DNA from: CALOCY01 sp942491975
GTDB taxonomy: Bacteria; Bacteroidota; Bacteroidia; Bacteroidales; Prolixibacteraceae
DNA length: 64,000 bases
Direction of reading: 5' to 3'
Assembly: GCA_942491975.1 (NCBI GenBank)
Contig: CALOCY010000004.1
Span: 868,001 to 932,000, forward strand
The position numbers were made by a program, and so were the translations under genes. Position 1 is the stretch's first letter, and each line of letters begins with the position of its first letter. The notes under the pieces are model-generated. The model was not told the DNA's origin. It searched no databases and worked only from the letters and a program-made list of their open reading frames with translations. Below are positions 36,570 to 44,982 of the stretch, in pieces.

Positions 36570-39500
36570 CTACTTTATTATTAACCATGTAACCAATTCA
36601 AAATTATTGGTTTCGTTAATTCGTTTTGATTTTGGGATTAACAAAGCACCTCTGTCGTTTCCCGTTATTTTTTGGCTGCTGCGTTTATTAAAAACTCTGC
36701 TTATTTCGCTAATTGCCTTTTTAATTAGTTCGGTGTACTGTGCCATGTTCTCACCATTCGTTGTTTCCGTATTAAAAAGGTCGCATAATTCTTCAAATGG
36801 CTGTGTTTTCCCAGCGCACATCAAGCGGTAAATTTCAAGTATTTGTTTGGCGTTTGTGTAATTAAAACGGACTTGACCATCATCCCGAATGTAAACCAGG
36901 AAATAAGGTTGTAAGGGATTTACTTCTTCGTTTCCTTCAGTATCACCTTTTTGTTTCAGACAATAAACAACGCCGGGTTTTATAATGTCTTTTTCAACAG
37001 ATGAAAATTTATCTGCATCCAAAAAGTTGGCATAATTGCCAGAAGGAGACGGAACTACAGAATACAAGCCAAAAGGAGCATCTTCCAGTTTTTTACGGTT
37101 GTTTTCCAGAAAATTCAGCAATTCAATTCTGAAATCATCCAATGTAAAATCCGTTAATGAAATACTTTCATTCATGTCTTCCAAGTCAAGTACTTCATCT
37201 TTAAGTTTCTTTAGTTGCTTATTTCTGTATTTTAAATCATCCTCTATTAATTCTTCAATTTGGCTTGTTGCCAAAACATTATCATCGGCTGTGGCAGTCA
37301 CATCAACCAAAGCCATTCTTGATTCAACACGTTCTTTTAAATTGATATAATTATCGAGGTCTTTTGTGGGCCAAAAGTTCACCAACTGTATTTTGTCATT
37401 TTTGCTCCCCAAACGGTCGATACGACCAAAACGCTGAATGATTCGAACCGGATTCCAATGTATATCGTAGTTGATTAAGAAATCGCAATCCTGTAAGTTT
37501 TGACCTTCGCTAATACAATCAGTTGCAATTAAAATATCAATTTCGCCTTCTTGTGGCATCGCTTTCATTTTATGCCTGTTCTTGGAAACCGGAGAAAAGT
37601 TTGTGAGAATGTTGGAATATTCGTTCTTGCCAAAAGTTGTTTTGCTCATTGAACCAGCAACCAAGGCAATATTTAGTTTCAAATCGTCTTTTACCCATTT
37701 TAAAAGACAATCGTATAAATAATTGGCAGTGTCGGCAAACGCTGTAAATACAATTACTTTGTTGTTTTCGTGGTTGAGATTTTTCTTGGTTTTATCCTCA
37801 ATTAATTTCTTTAGGTCTTTGAGTTTTGCGTCCCGGTCGGGGGTTACAGCAACTGCGAAATTGTAAAGTTTATTTAATGCTTCACGGTCTTTTTCTAAAT
37901 CGGATAGCCAAGAATCTAAATCTAAATCGGCTAAATCAAATCTTAATTTTTTCCCGACTTGCCATTGCTCCATTTCTTCTTCGGTTTCCTCTAATTCATC
38001 TTCGTCGGGTTGCAAGCTTTCCAATTCTTCCTCTTGAGTTTTTATTTTTGCTTTTTGAAATTCCCTGATTTTATTTTCCAGATTTTCAATTTTCTGAATT
38101 GTTCTATCCATTGATATTTCAAAGGATTCAATAGAACTTTCAAGTCGTTTCAGGAAGTTAACTTTCATCATTCCAATCAAAAAATGCTCACGGTCGCTTT
38201 GCTTGAAACCAAGAACACCTTTGGTTGCCGCCAAATCCTCGTACTTTTTCTTATTTTCCTCGGTGATATAAGCAGATGGATTGAAAACAGCTAATTTGTA
38301 TTGAAGAATAATCTTGTTTAATTCATCGTAAGTATAGAATCTGTCTTTAATATCAATGTTTGGGTAAATTGAAATAGGTTTAACTCTTTCAGGAAATTTA
38401 CCAATTTCTGCTTCCGCTTTATAGAAGCTTTTAATATGTTTTCTGCTTCGGGCAATTGTTAATTCATCAAGCATTTTAAAGAAAGATGAATCTAACTTTT
38501 CTATTAATTGCTTAACCGTTCGGTTAGGATTCTTTTTGTTATCTGACCAATTCGTGAATTGAGTTTGTGCATTTTTAAGGGATAAGGCAATATCTTTTAT
38601 ACCTGTGGAATCAAACATTGCATCGTTTCTCCCTTCCAAAATTATTGAAATCTGGTTTCTTAAATCTCGGAGGTTATTGTTTACAGGCGTTGCAGAAAGT
38701 AAGAGTACTTTAGTTTTAACTCCTGACTTAATGATTTTTTCCATTAACCATTTGGCACGATTCATTTTTATTGTACCATCGTCTTTGGTTTTCTCCATTG
38801 GATTGCCCCTGAAATTGTGGCTTTCATCAATAACAATAAGGTCATAAGCTCCCCAATTGAAATTTTCAAGGTCAATTCCATTTCCAGCCGATGTGCCAGT
38901 TTCTCTTCCAAGGTCGGTATGATAGAGTAAATTGTAAGCAAATTTATCTTTTGTAAACGGGTTAAGAGAATTATTTTGATGTGCCTGATAAATTGACCAG
39001 TTGCTTGAAAGCTTTTTAGGACACAAAACTAAAACTCGATAATTGAGTAATTCGAAATATCTGATTACAGCTAAGGCTTCAAATGTTTTCCCCAAACCAA
39101 CACTGTCAGCGATTATGCAGCCATTATGTTTTAAAATTTTATTGATTGCGCCTTTTACACCGTCTTTTTGAAATTCATAAAGCATGTTCCAGACTTCGCT
39201 TTCAAAAAATCCGGTTTGACCTGTAAGTAATCCACCTTTTTGCTGCTCGTCAAGGAAGTTTTCAAAAATGTGGAACAGCGTTTTGAAGTAAATAAATTCA
39301 GGTTCATTCTCAACATAAAGTTGTTCGAGATATTTTAGCACTTGGTCTTTTACATCTTCAACAAGTCCGGTATTGTCGTCCCATAATTCCTGAAACCATG
39401 CTTTTAAGTCTGCTCTGTCCCGGTCGTTGTCAACAATCAGATTTAATTCAATATTTGGACTTCCACCAAGTCCAAGTCCATTTACGGTAAAATTTGAACT

Positions 39501-39923
39501 TCCAACAATTGCTTTCTCAATGCCGCTTTGCTGAGTTACATGGTACATTTTCCCATGAAGGAAATTTGGTTTTACCATCGATTTGATTTCAACTTTTTGT
39601 TGAATCCATTCCGAACACTCCTTTGCAACTGATTTCTGAGTCATTCGACTTTCAATCGGAATAACTATTTTATCGTCTTCAATTTTAAAATCGCGCTTGT
39701 TAATTTTAGTTGGGTCAAGTGATTTAATAAAGGTTGGTTCACCAAATAGGAACTTTAGTTTGTTTATCGAATCGAGTTGACCTTTCAAATGACTGTATGC
39801 ATAAATTGTGAAGTATGCTGAAACAATTGATAAATCTGATTCTGATTTTATATTGTCAATCAGGAATTGTCCTACAGTTCCTCTGTTTTTATTATCCCTA
39901 ATTGATGAAAGATTTATAGTCAT
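36570..39923 (-). CDS. PLD-nuclease/SNF2 helicase fusion
   Basis: The 1117-residue protein starts with a phospholipase-D-type domain: FLHGKMYHVTQQSG gives the HxK motif, followed by IVGSSNFTVNGLG. SNF2 helicase motifs follow: IIADSVGLGKTFEALAVI (I), LIVIDESHNFRG (II), LLSATPVNNN (III), and in the second lobe LIATDCISEGQNLQDCDFL and IIQRFGRIDRLGS (V and VI). An acidic coiled-coil insert (EEELESLQPDEDELEETEEE) lies between the lobes. It is the first gene of the module and likely the restriction effector. Class 1 DISARM also pairs an SNF2 helicase with a methyltransferase, but drmA, drmB and a separate drmC are absent here. Confidence 0.9.
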   Translation of the reverse strand: MTINLSSIRDNKNRGTVGQFLIDNIKSESDLSIVSAYFTIYAYSHLKGQLDSINKLKFLFGEPTFIKSLDPTKINKRDFKIEDDKIVIPIESRMTQKSVAKECSEWIQQKVEIKSMVKPNFLHGKMYHVTQQSGIEKAIVGSSNFTVNGLGLGGSPNIELNLIVDNDRDRADLKAWFQELWDDNTGLVEDVKDQVLKYLEQLYVENEPEFIYFKTLFHIFENFLDEQQKGGLLTGQTGFFESEVWNMLYEFQKDGVKGAINKILKHNGCIIADSVGLGKTFEALAVIRYFELLNYRVLVLCPKKLSSNWSIYQAHQNNSLNPFTKDKFAYNLLYHTDLGRETGTSAGNGIDLENFNWGAYDLIVIDESHNFRGNPMEKTKDDGTIKMNRAKWLMEKIIKSGVKTKVLLLSATPVNNNLRDLRNQISIILEGRNDAMFDSTGIKDIALSLKNAQTQFTNWSDNKKNPNRTVKQLIEKLDSSFFKMLDELTIARSRKHIKSFYKAEAEIGKFPERVKPISIYPNIDIKDRFYTYDELNKIILQYKLAVFNPSAYITEENKKKYEDLAATKGVLGFKQSDREHFLIGMMKVNFLKRLESSIESFEISMDRTIQKIENLENKIREFQKAKIKTQEEELESLQPDEDELEETEEEMEQWQVGKKLRFDLADLDLDSWLSDLEKDREALNKLYNFAVAVTPDRDAKLKDLKKLIEDKTKKNLNHENNKVIVFTAFADTANYLYDCLLKWVKDDLKLNIALVAGSMSKTTFGKNEYSNILTNFSPVSKNRHKMKAMPQEGEIDILIATDCISEGQNLQDCDFLINYDIHWNPVRIIQRFGRIDRLGSKNDKIQLVNFWPTKDLDNYINLKERVESRMALVDVTATADDNVLATSQIEELIEDDLKYRNKQLKKLKDEVLDLEDMNESISLTDFTLDDFRIELLNFLENNRKKLEDAPFGLYSVVPSPSGNYANFLDADKFSSVEKDIIKPGVVYCLKQKGDTEGNEEVNPLQPYFLVYIRDDGQVRFNYTNAKQILEIYRLMCAGKTQPFEELCDLFNTETTNGENMAQYTELIKKAISEISRVFNKRSSQKITGNDRGALLIPKSKRINETNNFELVTWLIIK

Positions 39924-40008
39924 AAATTAATTTAGTTCAGTTTCTTAAAAAAAATAAAAATACAGATAAAGCTTCAACTTAGCACCAGGTGTGTCGGCAA
40001 AATTGCAG

Positions 40009-40060
40009 CTCTTTTGTAAGCTTTGGATTGAGCGTTGGCTCGTGGGGCTTGCAAATGTGC
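40009..40060. repeat. Defence-flanking hairpin vi
   Basis: CTCTTTTGTAAGC pairs with GGCTTGCAAATGTGC, and the loop holds GAGCGTTGGCTCGTG. It lies 85 bases upstream of the helicase start. With hairpin v it brackets the helicase/methyltransferase/ATPase operon in the same orientation. The rest of 39924-40218 holds no gene I can support. Confidence 0.8.
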
Positions 40061-40218
40061 TGAAATGTGGGTGGGGTTTCTTTCTTCTTTTTTGCGGGGG
40101 GAAGAAAAAAACAAAATAAATTCATCCAAATATGCACTGACCTGTCAAAGAGCTTAATCTATATTTATTTCAATTTTGTCGTTAACCTATCTGTCTGTTC
40201 GTCTGTCTTTTTACACTT

Positions 40219-40253
40219 GCATACAACGTATGTGTATACGCCAGTGGCGTATA
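40219..40253. other. Head of the array: first core plus possible attI palindrome
   Basis: GCATACAAC (40219-40227) complements the core at 29431 and is the last core before the recombinase gene. Eight bases further is a perfect palindrome, TATACGCC-AGT-GGCGTATA (40235-40253), 41 bases beyond the recombinase stop. It lacks a T-run on the minus strand, so it does not look like a simple terminator. By position it is the best candidate for the primary attachment site. Confidence 0.5.
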
Positions 40254-40294
40254 TTCCTATTATCGCTGTTTTTTTTTAAGTTTCTGTAAATGTA

Positions 40295-41425
40295 TTAATT
40301 ATCCTTCAAAAATGTGTCTAAAGGACTCTTTATTTTTGCGAGAGATGATTTTGCAACGTGAGTGTAAATCTCTGTTGTCTTGGTTGATTCATGACCTAAA
40401 ATTAATTGAATATATCTGATATCCACCCCTTGTTCCAATAAATGTGTGGCAAATGAATGTCGCAGGATATGAGGTGTGACATTTTTATGGATACCGGCTT
40501 TTTTTGCCGATGACTTGAGTATGCGAATGATACTTGTTGCACTGTATTGTTTCTTTTCTACCCCTTCAAACATCCAATAATTTGGTTTGTAAATATTCAG
40601 GTACTTTTTTAAAACGATTGACACAGCATCTGATAAAATGGTTGTCCTGTCTTTTTTCCCTTTCCCCCCTCTTATAAAAACCATTTTTTTGTCAAAGGAA
40701 ATATCTTGTTTACGTAGGTTAATTAATTCATTTCTCCGTAAACCGGCTGAGTAAATGGTACTTAATATTGCTTTATGTTTGATGTTTTCTGTTGCTTTAA
40801 GAATGGCTACAACCTCTTTTTCTGAGAGGATTTTAGGTAAGGACCGGATTTTTTTTGGTCTGTCAATAGTGTAGTATTGCTTCTCTAATTCCAGCACTTT
40901 TTCGTAATAAAACTTGATGGCATTTATTCTTTGGTTTTGCTGAGAAGGTGAAATATGCTTTTTACGAATTAAATCAAGAATGTATGTGTTAATTTCTCCC
41001 TTAGAAATGGTTTTCAGGTTTCTGTTGCTAAATGCAATGGTATAGTCCTGCATGTAACAGGTGTATATTTTTATGGTATTTTCGCTGTACCTTTTTTGTT
41101 GCAGTTTTTCAAGGTATCCTTTGGGTAACTGTACTGTTTTGTTTGTTGTTTGTGTAACGGTTTGTTTCGTTGACACGGGTTCTTTATTATTTTCTCGTAG
41201 TGCCGAATAGTTGATATAAGCTGCTTTTTTGAATGCTGCAAAGAAATTTTGCAGGTTAAAATCATTTTCGTGAATATACCAACACCGCATGCTCTGGCTC
41301 CACCGGGCATTGAAATCATTTTTGAGCTTATTAATAACCTGTTGATGGTATGCAAACAGTACCTGAATAACAGGGTTTCCTTTATGGGTGCTTTTTTTTA
41401 GTACTATTTGAGGTTGCTTTTCCAA
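40295..41425 (-). CDS. XerC/D-like tyrosine recombinase with extra N-terminal domain
   Basis: The 376-residue protein has the catalytic set of tyrosine recombinases: Arg230 (SAGLRRNELINL), a Lys in GGKGKKDRTT near 255, His319 and Arg322 (TPHILRHSFATHLLE), His345 (LGHES) and Tyr354 (EIYTHV). Residues 100-185 form the usual SAM-like DNA-binding region. The first 75 residues are an additional domain (NDFNARWSQSMRCWYIHEND). The stretch before the HxxR motif is short and lacks the extra helix that marks integron integrases, so it is not a canonical IntI. It heads the array in the same orientation as the cassette genes and is the obvious candidate for moving them. Confidence 0.93.
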   Translation of the reverse strand: MEKQPQIVLKKSTHKGNPVIQVLFAYHQQVINKLKNDFNARWSQSMRCWYIHENDFNLQNFFAAFKKAAYINYSALRENNKEPVSTKQTVTQTTNKTVQLPKGYLEKLQQKRYSENTIKIYTCYMQDYTIAFSNRNLKTISKGEINTYILDLIRKKHISPSQQNQRINAIKFYYEKVLELEKQYYTIDRPKKIRSLPKILSEKEVVAILKATENIKHKAILSTIYSAGLRRNELINLRKQDISFDKKMVFIRGGKGKKDRTTILSDAVSIVLKKYLNIYKPNYWMFEGVEKKQYSATSIIRILKSSAKKAGIHKNVTPHILRHSFATHLLEQGVDIRYIQLILGHESTKTTEIYTHVAKSSLAKIKSPLDTFLKDN

Positions 41426-41588
41426 GTGTAAAACGTTAAATCTGACTACAATATAATCAATTTATTATTGAGGATATAATAATATCGTATTTCTATTTAT
41501 TGTATGCGGTTTAAATGGTGTAAAGCAGTAGGTGTTTTTTTGTATATAACCCCGATTGTAATTGAAAATGCCATAAAGGCATGAAGGG

Positions 41589-42506
41589 TTACATTTTAAT
41601 TGCCACAATATTTTTATCGTGCAGCTTTTGTTCGCCGTCCCACCGGTAGGCCGAGAGGGTTTGGGTGTTGGTTACGCTACTGTCGATACAGCAAAGGTTG
41701 GGGCGGATAACGGTTGCCCCGCTGAGCAGTGAGAAGTGGCCGAAGAAAACGGGCGGTGCATCTGTCGGATATCCGGGTAGCGATGAAACCAGCTCTTTGG
41801 GAATGGTGTAGGGGGGGAGTTGAAATTTGTTGCCAAATGAGATTTGCCGAAAGGTTTGTCCTTCAGGTGATTCCCACCACTTCATGCGAAAATTTCGGCG
41901 GTTCATTCCACGGCTGTCTTTCACGATAAGGTCGGGCGGGAGGTGGTATTCCATCCCTTTCAGGGTCTCTTCGATAGCGGTTGCCGTTTCAGTATCTTTA
42001 AGTGCCGTGCGCAAGTGCTTTTTCTTCAGTTTCCCTTCGGGGAAAACCGTGTTGAGGTGTTGAATGTGCTTGTCGTTCCAGCAGGCATGTACAACGCGTA
42101 GTTCACCCAGATCGAGGAAGACCGGAAGGTTGCGGAAGAATTTGAGGTACGTTTCCCACTCTTCAGGGTGCGATGCAAAGCAATCGAGTGTTTTGCGCAT
42201 GGGCAGTTTTGTTTTGGAGGAGCGCTTGTATATGTATTTTTTGTTTTCGTCTTTCAGAAAATAGGTAATGGCATTGTATTCGTGGTTGCCCGGTATGGCC
42301 AGTGCTTTTTCTTCCTCCACCATCGAACGGACAATCTTCAGGGTTTGTCTTATTTCCGGTCCGCGGTTGATAATATCGCCGATAAAGACAGCTTTACGGT
42401 AGGGGTGGCTGAATGTACCGTTCGCCTCTTTGGCGTATCCCATTTTTTTCAGCAATGCTTTTAGCAGGGTAGCGTGTCCGTGTATGTCGCCGATGATGTC
42501 GTACAT
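41589..42506 (-). CDS. Calcineurin-like metallophosphoesterase
   Basis: The 305-residue protein has the phosphoesterase metal motifs: MYDIIGDIHGHATLL (DxH), VFIGDIINRGPE (GDxxNRG), AIPGNHEYNAI (GNHE), VHACWND and FFGHFSLLSG. It resembles the PrpE/ApaH group that cleaves diadenosine polyphosphates or acts on phosphoproteins; the substrate is not determined. It belongs to the resident chromosome next to the array. Base composition is clearly more GC-rich than in the cassette genes. Confidence 0.88.
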   Translation of the reverse strand: MYDIIGDIHGHATLLKALLKKMGYAKEANGTFSHPYRKAVFIGDIINRGPEIRQTLKIVRSMVEEEKALAIPGNHEYNAITYFLKDENKKYIYKRSSKTKLPMRKTLDCFASHPEEWETYLKFFRNLPVFLDLGELRVVHACWNDKHIQHLNTVFPEGKLKKKHLRTALKDTETATAIEETLKGMEYHLPPDLIVKDSRGMNRRNFRMKWWESPEGQTFRQISFGNKFQLPPYTIPKELVSSLPGYPTDAPPVFFGHFSLLSGATVIRPNLCCIDSSVTNTQTLSAYRWDGEQKLHDKNIVAIKM

Positions 42507-42685
42507 GTTCGGTTATTTTGGTATAAAGATAAGAAAATAGCTGCCCCGAATTAGGGACAGCTATTTGAGTTATGCAAACTTACGGTATTGTCACCAAATT
42601 TTATCCCTCTACCGTGCCCGAATGAATTCGTTCAGGCGGGAATCTTCCCCATCCACGATAGCTATCGGGAGGGAGACTTTTCAAT

Positions 42686-42723
42686 TTTAATGGCCTGGAG
42701 CCGTACCAAGCCAGGCCATTAAA
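42686..42723. terminator. Strong hairpin in a 543-base intergenic region
   Basis: TTTAATGGCCTGG pairs perfectly with CCAGGCCATTAAA (13 pairs, 12-base loop). It lies between the symporter and the metallophosphoesterase, both on the minus strand, so it may end symporter transcription; no clear T-run follows. Nearby is a second palindrome, AAACGGTTAAAACCGTTT. The rest of 42507-43049 holds no gene I can support. Confidence 0.5.
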
Positions 42724-43049
42724 CGGTTAAAACCGTTTAAATCTTTTTTGCGGCATTCTATTCCTGCCGCTAAAGCGACAGGTTATACTTCGATATTACA
42801 ACAGCCCGTTTTAAGATCTAACAGGTGTAATTTATAATATTGTCAGGCAATCCGGTAACCAAAAAATCCGGTTGTCTTTTTATTCGTGAAACTCTATTTT
42901 CAAAAACGTAGTGCATTGAAAACAGTAAGTTGAACGAATCCCGATAGCGAAGCGTATCGGGATAAATGAGAAAATACTCTGATGCTCTGCATCGAATTTA
43001 AAAGAAAATCCTATTTGATACCTTGTTAGCTCTGCTGCGAGGTAGTTCA

Positions 43050-44750
43050 TTACCAGAACAGTGCATATAACACGGCCAAAATCAGCAGAATACCAAATGC
43101 TGCAATATTAAAGCGCGGGCCGGTGGCAAATGTTTTGCGTGAAATGGCAATGCCTTTTGGATCGTCGGCACCTTTACGTTGAAGGTGGCTGATTATTCCA
43201 ATAATGAACATGGTTGACAGGCAGGTGACCATCATTTGGTGCATCCATGCCAGTTTGGGGAAGAGGTTTTCAAGAGGTGTGCCGGTGATCCATCCGTTTT
43301 GCCCGATTTTAAAGTAGAATGCAATGAATATGGAGAGGAAAGCGCCCCATATTGCCCCTTTGTTGGTTGCTTTTTTCCAGAACAGCCCCATCAGGAATAC
43401 AGCCAGGATACCGGGACTTACCACACCGGTATACTCCTGTATGTATTGGAATGCCTGGGACAGCCCTCCCAATAGCGGGGCCATAAATACGGCAATAACC
43501 AGTGCAACAGCAGCAGTAGTACGCCCCACGTTTACCGTTTCGCGGTCAGATGCATCGGGTTTGAAGTACGGGCGGTAGAGGTCCATGGTGAAGATGGTTG
43601 CCGTGGAGTTGAGCATGGAGGCCAGTGACGAGACAATGGCTGCTGCCAGTGCTGCCAGCACCAGCCCTTTGAAACCTGCCGGTATAAACCGGCTGATGAG
43701 CCAGGGATAAGCTTTATCGTTATCGACACTGCCGTCAATTAAGAAGGTGTCTTTCACCCCGTCAATGACCGATGTCCCTTCGGGAGTAGTGTACAACACG
43801 TAGGCTACCAGGCCCGGAATAACGACAATAAGCGGGATGATCAGTTTCAGGTAACCGGCAAATACGATACCCCGTTGTGATTCACGCAACGATTTGGCTG
43901 CCAGTGTACGCTGGATGATGTATTGGTTGAACCCCCAGTAGTAGAGATTGGCGACCCACATCCCGCCAATGAGTACGGCCAGACCGGGAAGGTCCCACCA
44001 TGCGTCATCGCCGTTGGGGGTGAGTATTTCGCCTTTATCCAGTATCATCGAGAATTTTTCGGGCACCACGTTGTAGAGGTGTTTTATACCTGCAATGATG
44101 CCACCGTCGGGGGTGAGGTGGTCGAGGGCAATAAATGTGGTGATCAATCCGCCCAGCACGAGCAGTACCACTTGGATAACATCGGTCCATGCCACGGCAG
44201 ATAGCCCCCCCCATAGCGAGTAGGCTGCGGCAAAGAGGGCCAGCCCGATAATGCTGTACATCAGCAAAGAGCCATCGCCATTGCCAATAATGGTGTCGAG
44301 GGCTTTGGCCCCGAGGTAGAGTACTGATGTGAGGTTTACAAATACAAAGAGTACGATCCAGAATACAGCAAGTATGGATTTCAGGGTGGTGCTAAACCGT
44401 TTTTCAATGAATTCGGGGATGGTGTAAAGCCCTTTTTCAATGAAAATGGGAAGGAAGTATTTTCCCACGATAATCAGGGTAAAGGCAGCCATCCATTCGT
44501 AGGATGCAATGGCCAACCCGATGGCAAATCCGGAACCCGACATGCCAATGAATTGTTCGGCGGAGATGTTGGCGGCAATGAGTGAGGCTCCAATGGCCCA
44601 CCAGGGCAGTGATTTTCCGGCCAGAAAATAGTCTTCGGCATTTTTCTGGTGCCCTTTTTTGTCGCGCGACACCCACAATCCTACGCCCATGATTACCACT
44701 GCGTAGAGTGCAAATACGAAATAGTCCCAAAATGCAAATCCTGTATTCAT
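43050..44750 (-). CDS. SLC5/SSS-family sodium:sugar symporter
   Basis: The 566-residue protein has about 14 membrane segments and family signatures of the sodium/solute symporters: GASLIAANISAEQFIGMSGSG, YSLWGGLSAVAWTDVIQVV, and ASLASMLNSTATIFTMDLY-like text near the middle (VSSLASMLNSTATIFT). It lies downstream of galK on the same strand, 232 bases away, with the GntR-type regulator beyond, so galactose is the likely substrate. It acts in the inner membrane and imports sugar with sodium. Confidence 0.92.
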   Translation of the reverse strand: MNTGFAFWDYFVFALYAVVIMGVGLWVSRDKKGHQKNAEDYFLAGKSLPWWAIGASLIAANISAEQFIGMSGSGFAIGLAIASYEWMAAFTLIIVGKYFLPIFIEKGLYTIPEFIEKRFSTTLKSILAVFWIVLFVFVNLTSVLYLGAKALDTIIGNGDGSLLMYSIIGLALFAAAYSLWGGLSAVAWTDVIQVVLLVLGGLITTFIALDHLTPDGGIIAGIKHLYNVVPEKFSMILDKGEILTPNGDDAWWDLPGLAVLIGGMWVANLYYWGFNQYIIQRTLAAKSLRESQRGIVFAGYLKLIIPLIVVIPGLVAYVLYTTPEGTSVIDGVKDTFLIDGSVDNDKAYPWLISRFIPAGFKGLVLAALAAAIVSSLASMLNSTATIFTMDLYRPYFKPDASDRETVNVGRTTAAVALVIAVFMAPLLGGLSQAFQYIQEYTGVVSPGILAVFLMGLFWKKATNKGAIWGAFLSIFIAFYFKIGQNGWITGTPLENLFPKLAWMHQMMVTCLSTMFIIGIISHLQRKGADDPKGIAISRKTFATGPRFNIAAFGILLILAVLYALFW

Positions 44751-44982
44751 AGTGTATTTGGTTTAGATGATTAGATTGCCAGGCAATTAGATTTATAGAT
44801 AGGCTGTTTTTTTATAAAACAAGGTTTAAATGTAAATATAGTTTGCCTCCCCTCAAAGTCATTATTGTTGTTTGTAATGCATATTTAACTGAGATTTAAG
44901 CAATGTCGTGCCCGGTGAGCGGCTTGTGCCTGCGGTGGGGATGGTCTGTTAAGTTGAACGTTCGCATGTCGGTAATGATTGA

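Noticed and set aside
36570..39923. A complete DISARM or BREX system
   Set aside because: No drmA, drmB, drmC, pglZ or brxC-type gene is present in the cassette; only the helicase, methyltransferase and an ATPase are seen.
1396..40227. Array oriented on the plus strand
   Set aside because: The cores are symmetrical, so this is possible in principle, but all cassette genes are on the minus strand, the introns lie on the plus strand as attC introns do relative to cassettes, and the recombinase sits at the minus-strand 5' end.
40295..41425. Canonical integron integrase IntI
   Set aside because: The IntI-specific insertion before the HxxR motif is missing and there is an extra N-terminal domain; a XerC/D-like label is safer.
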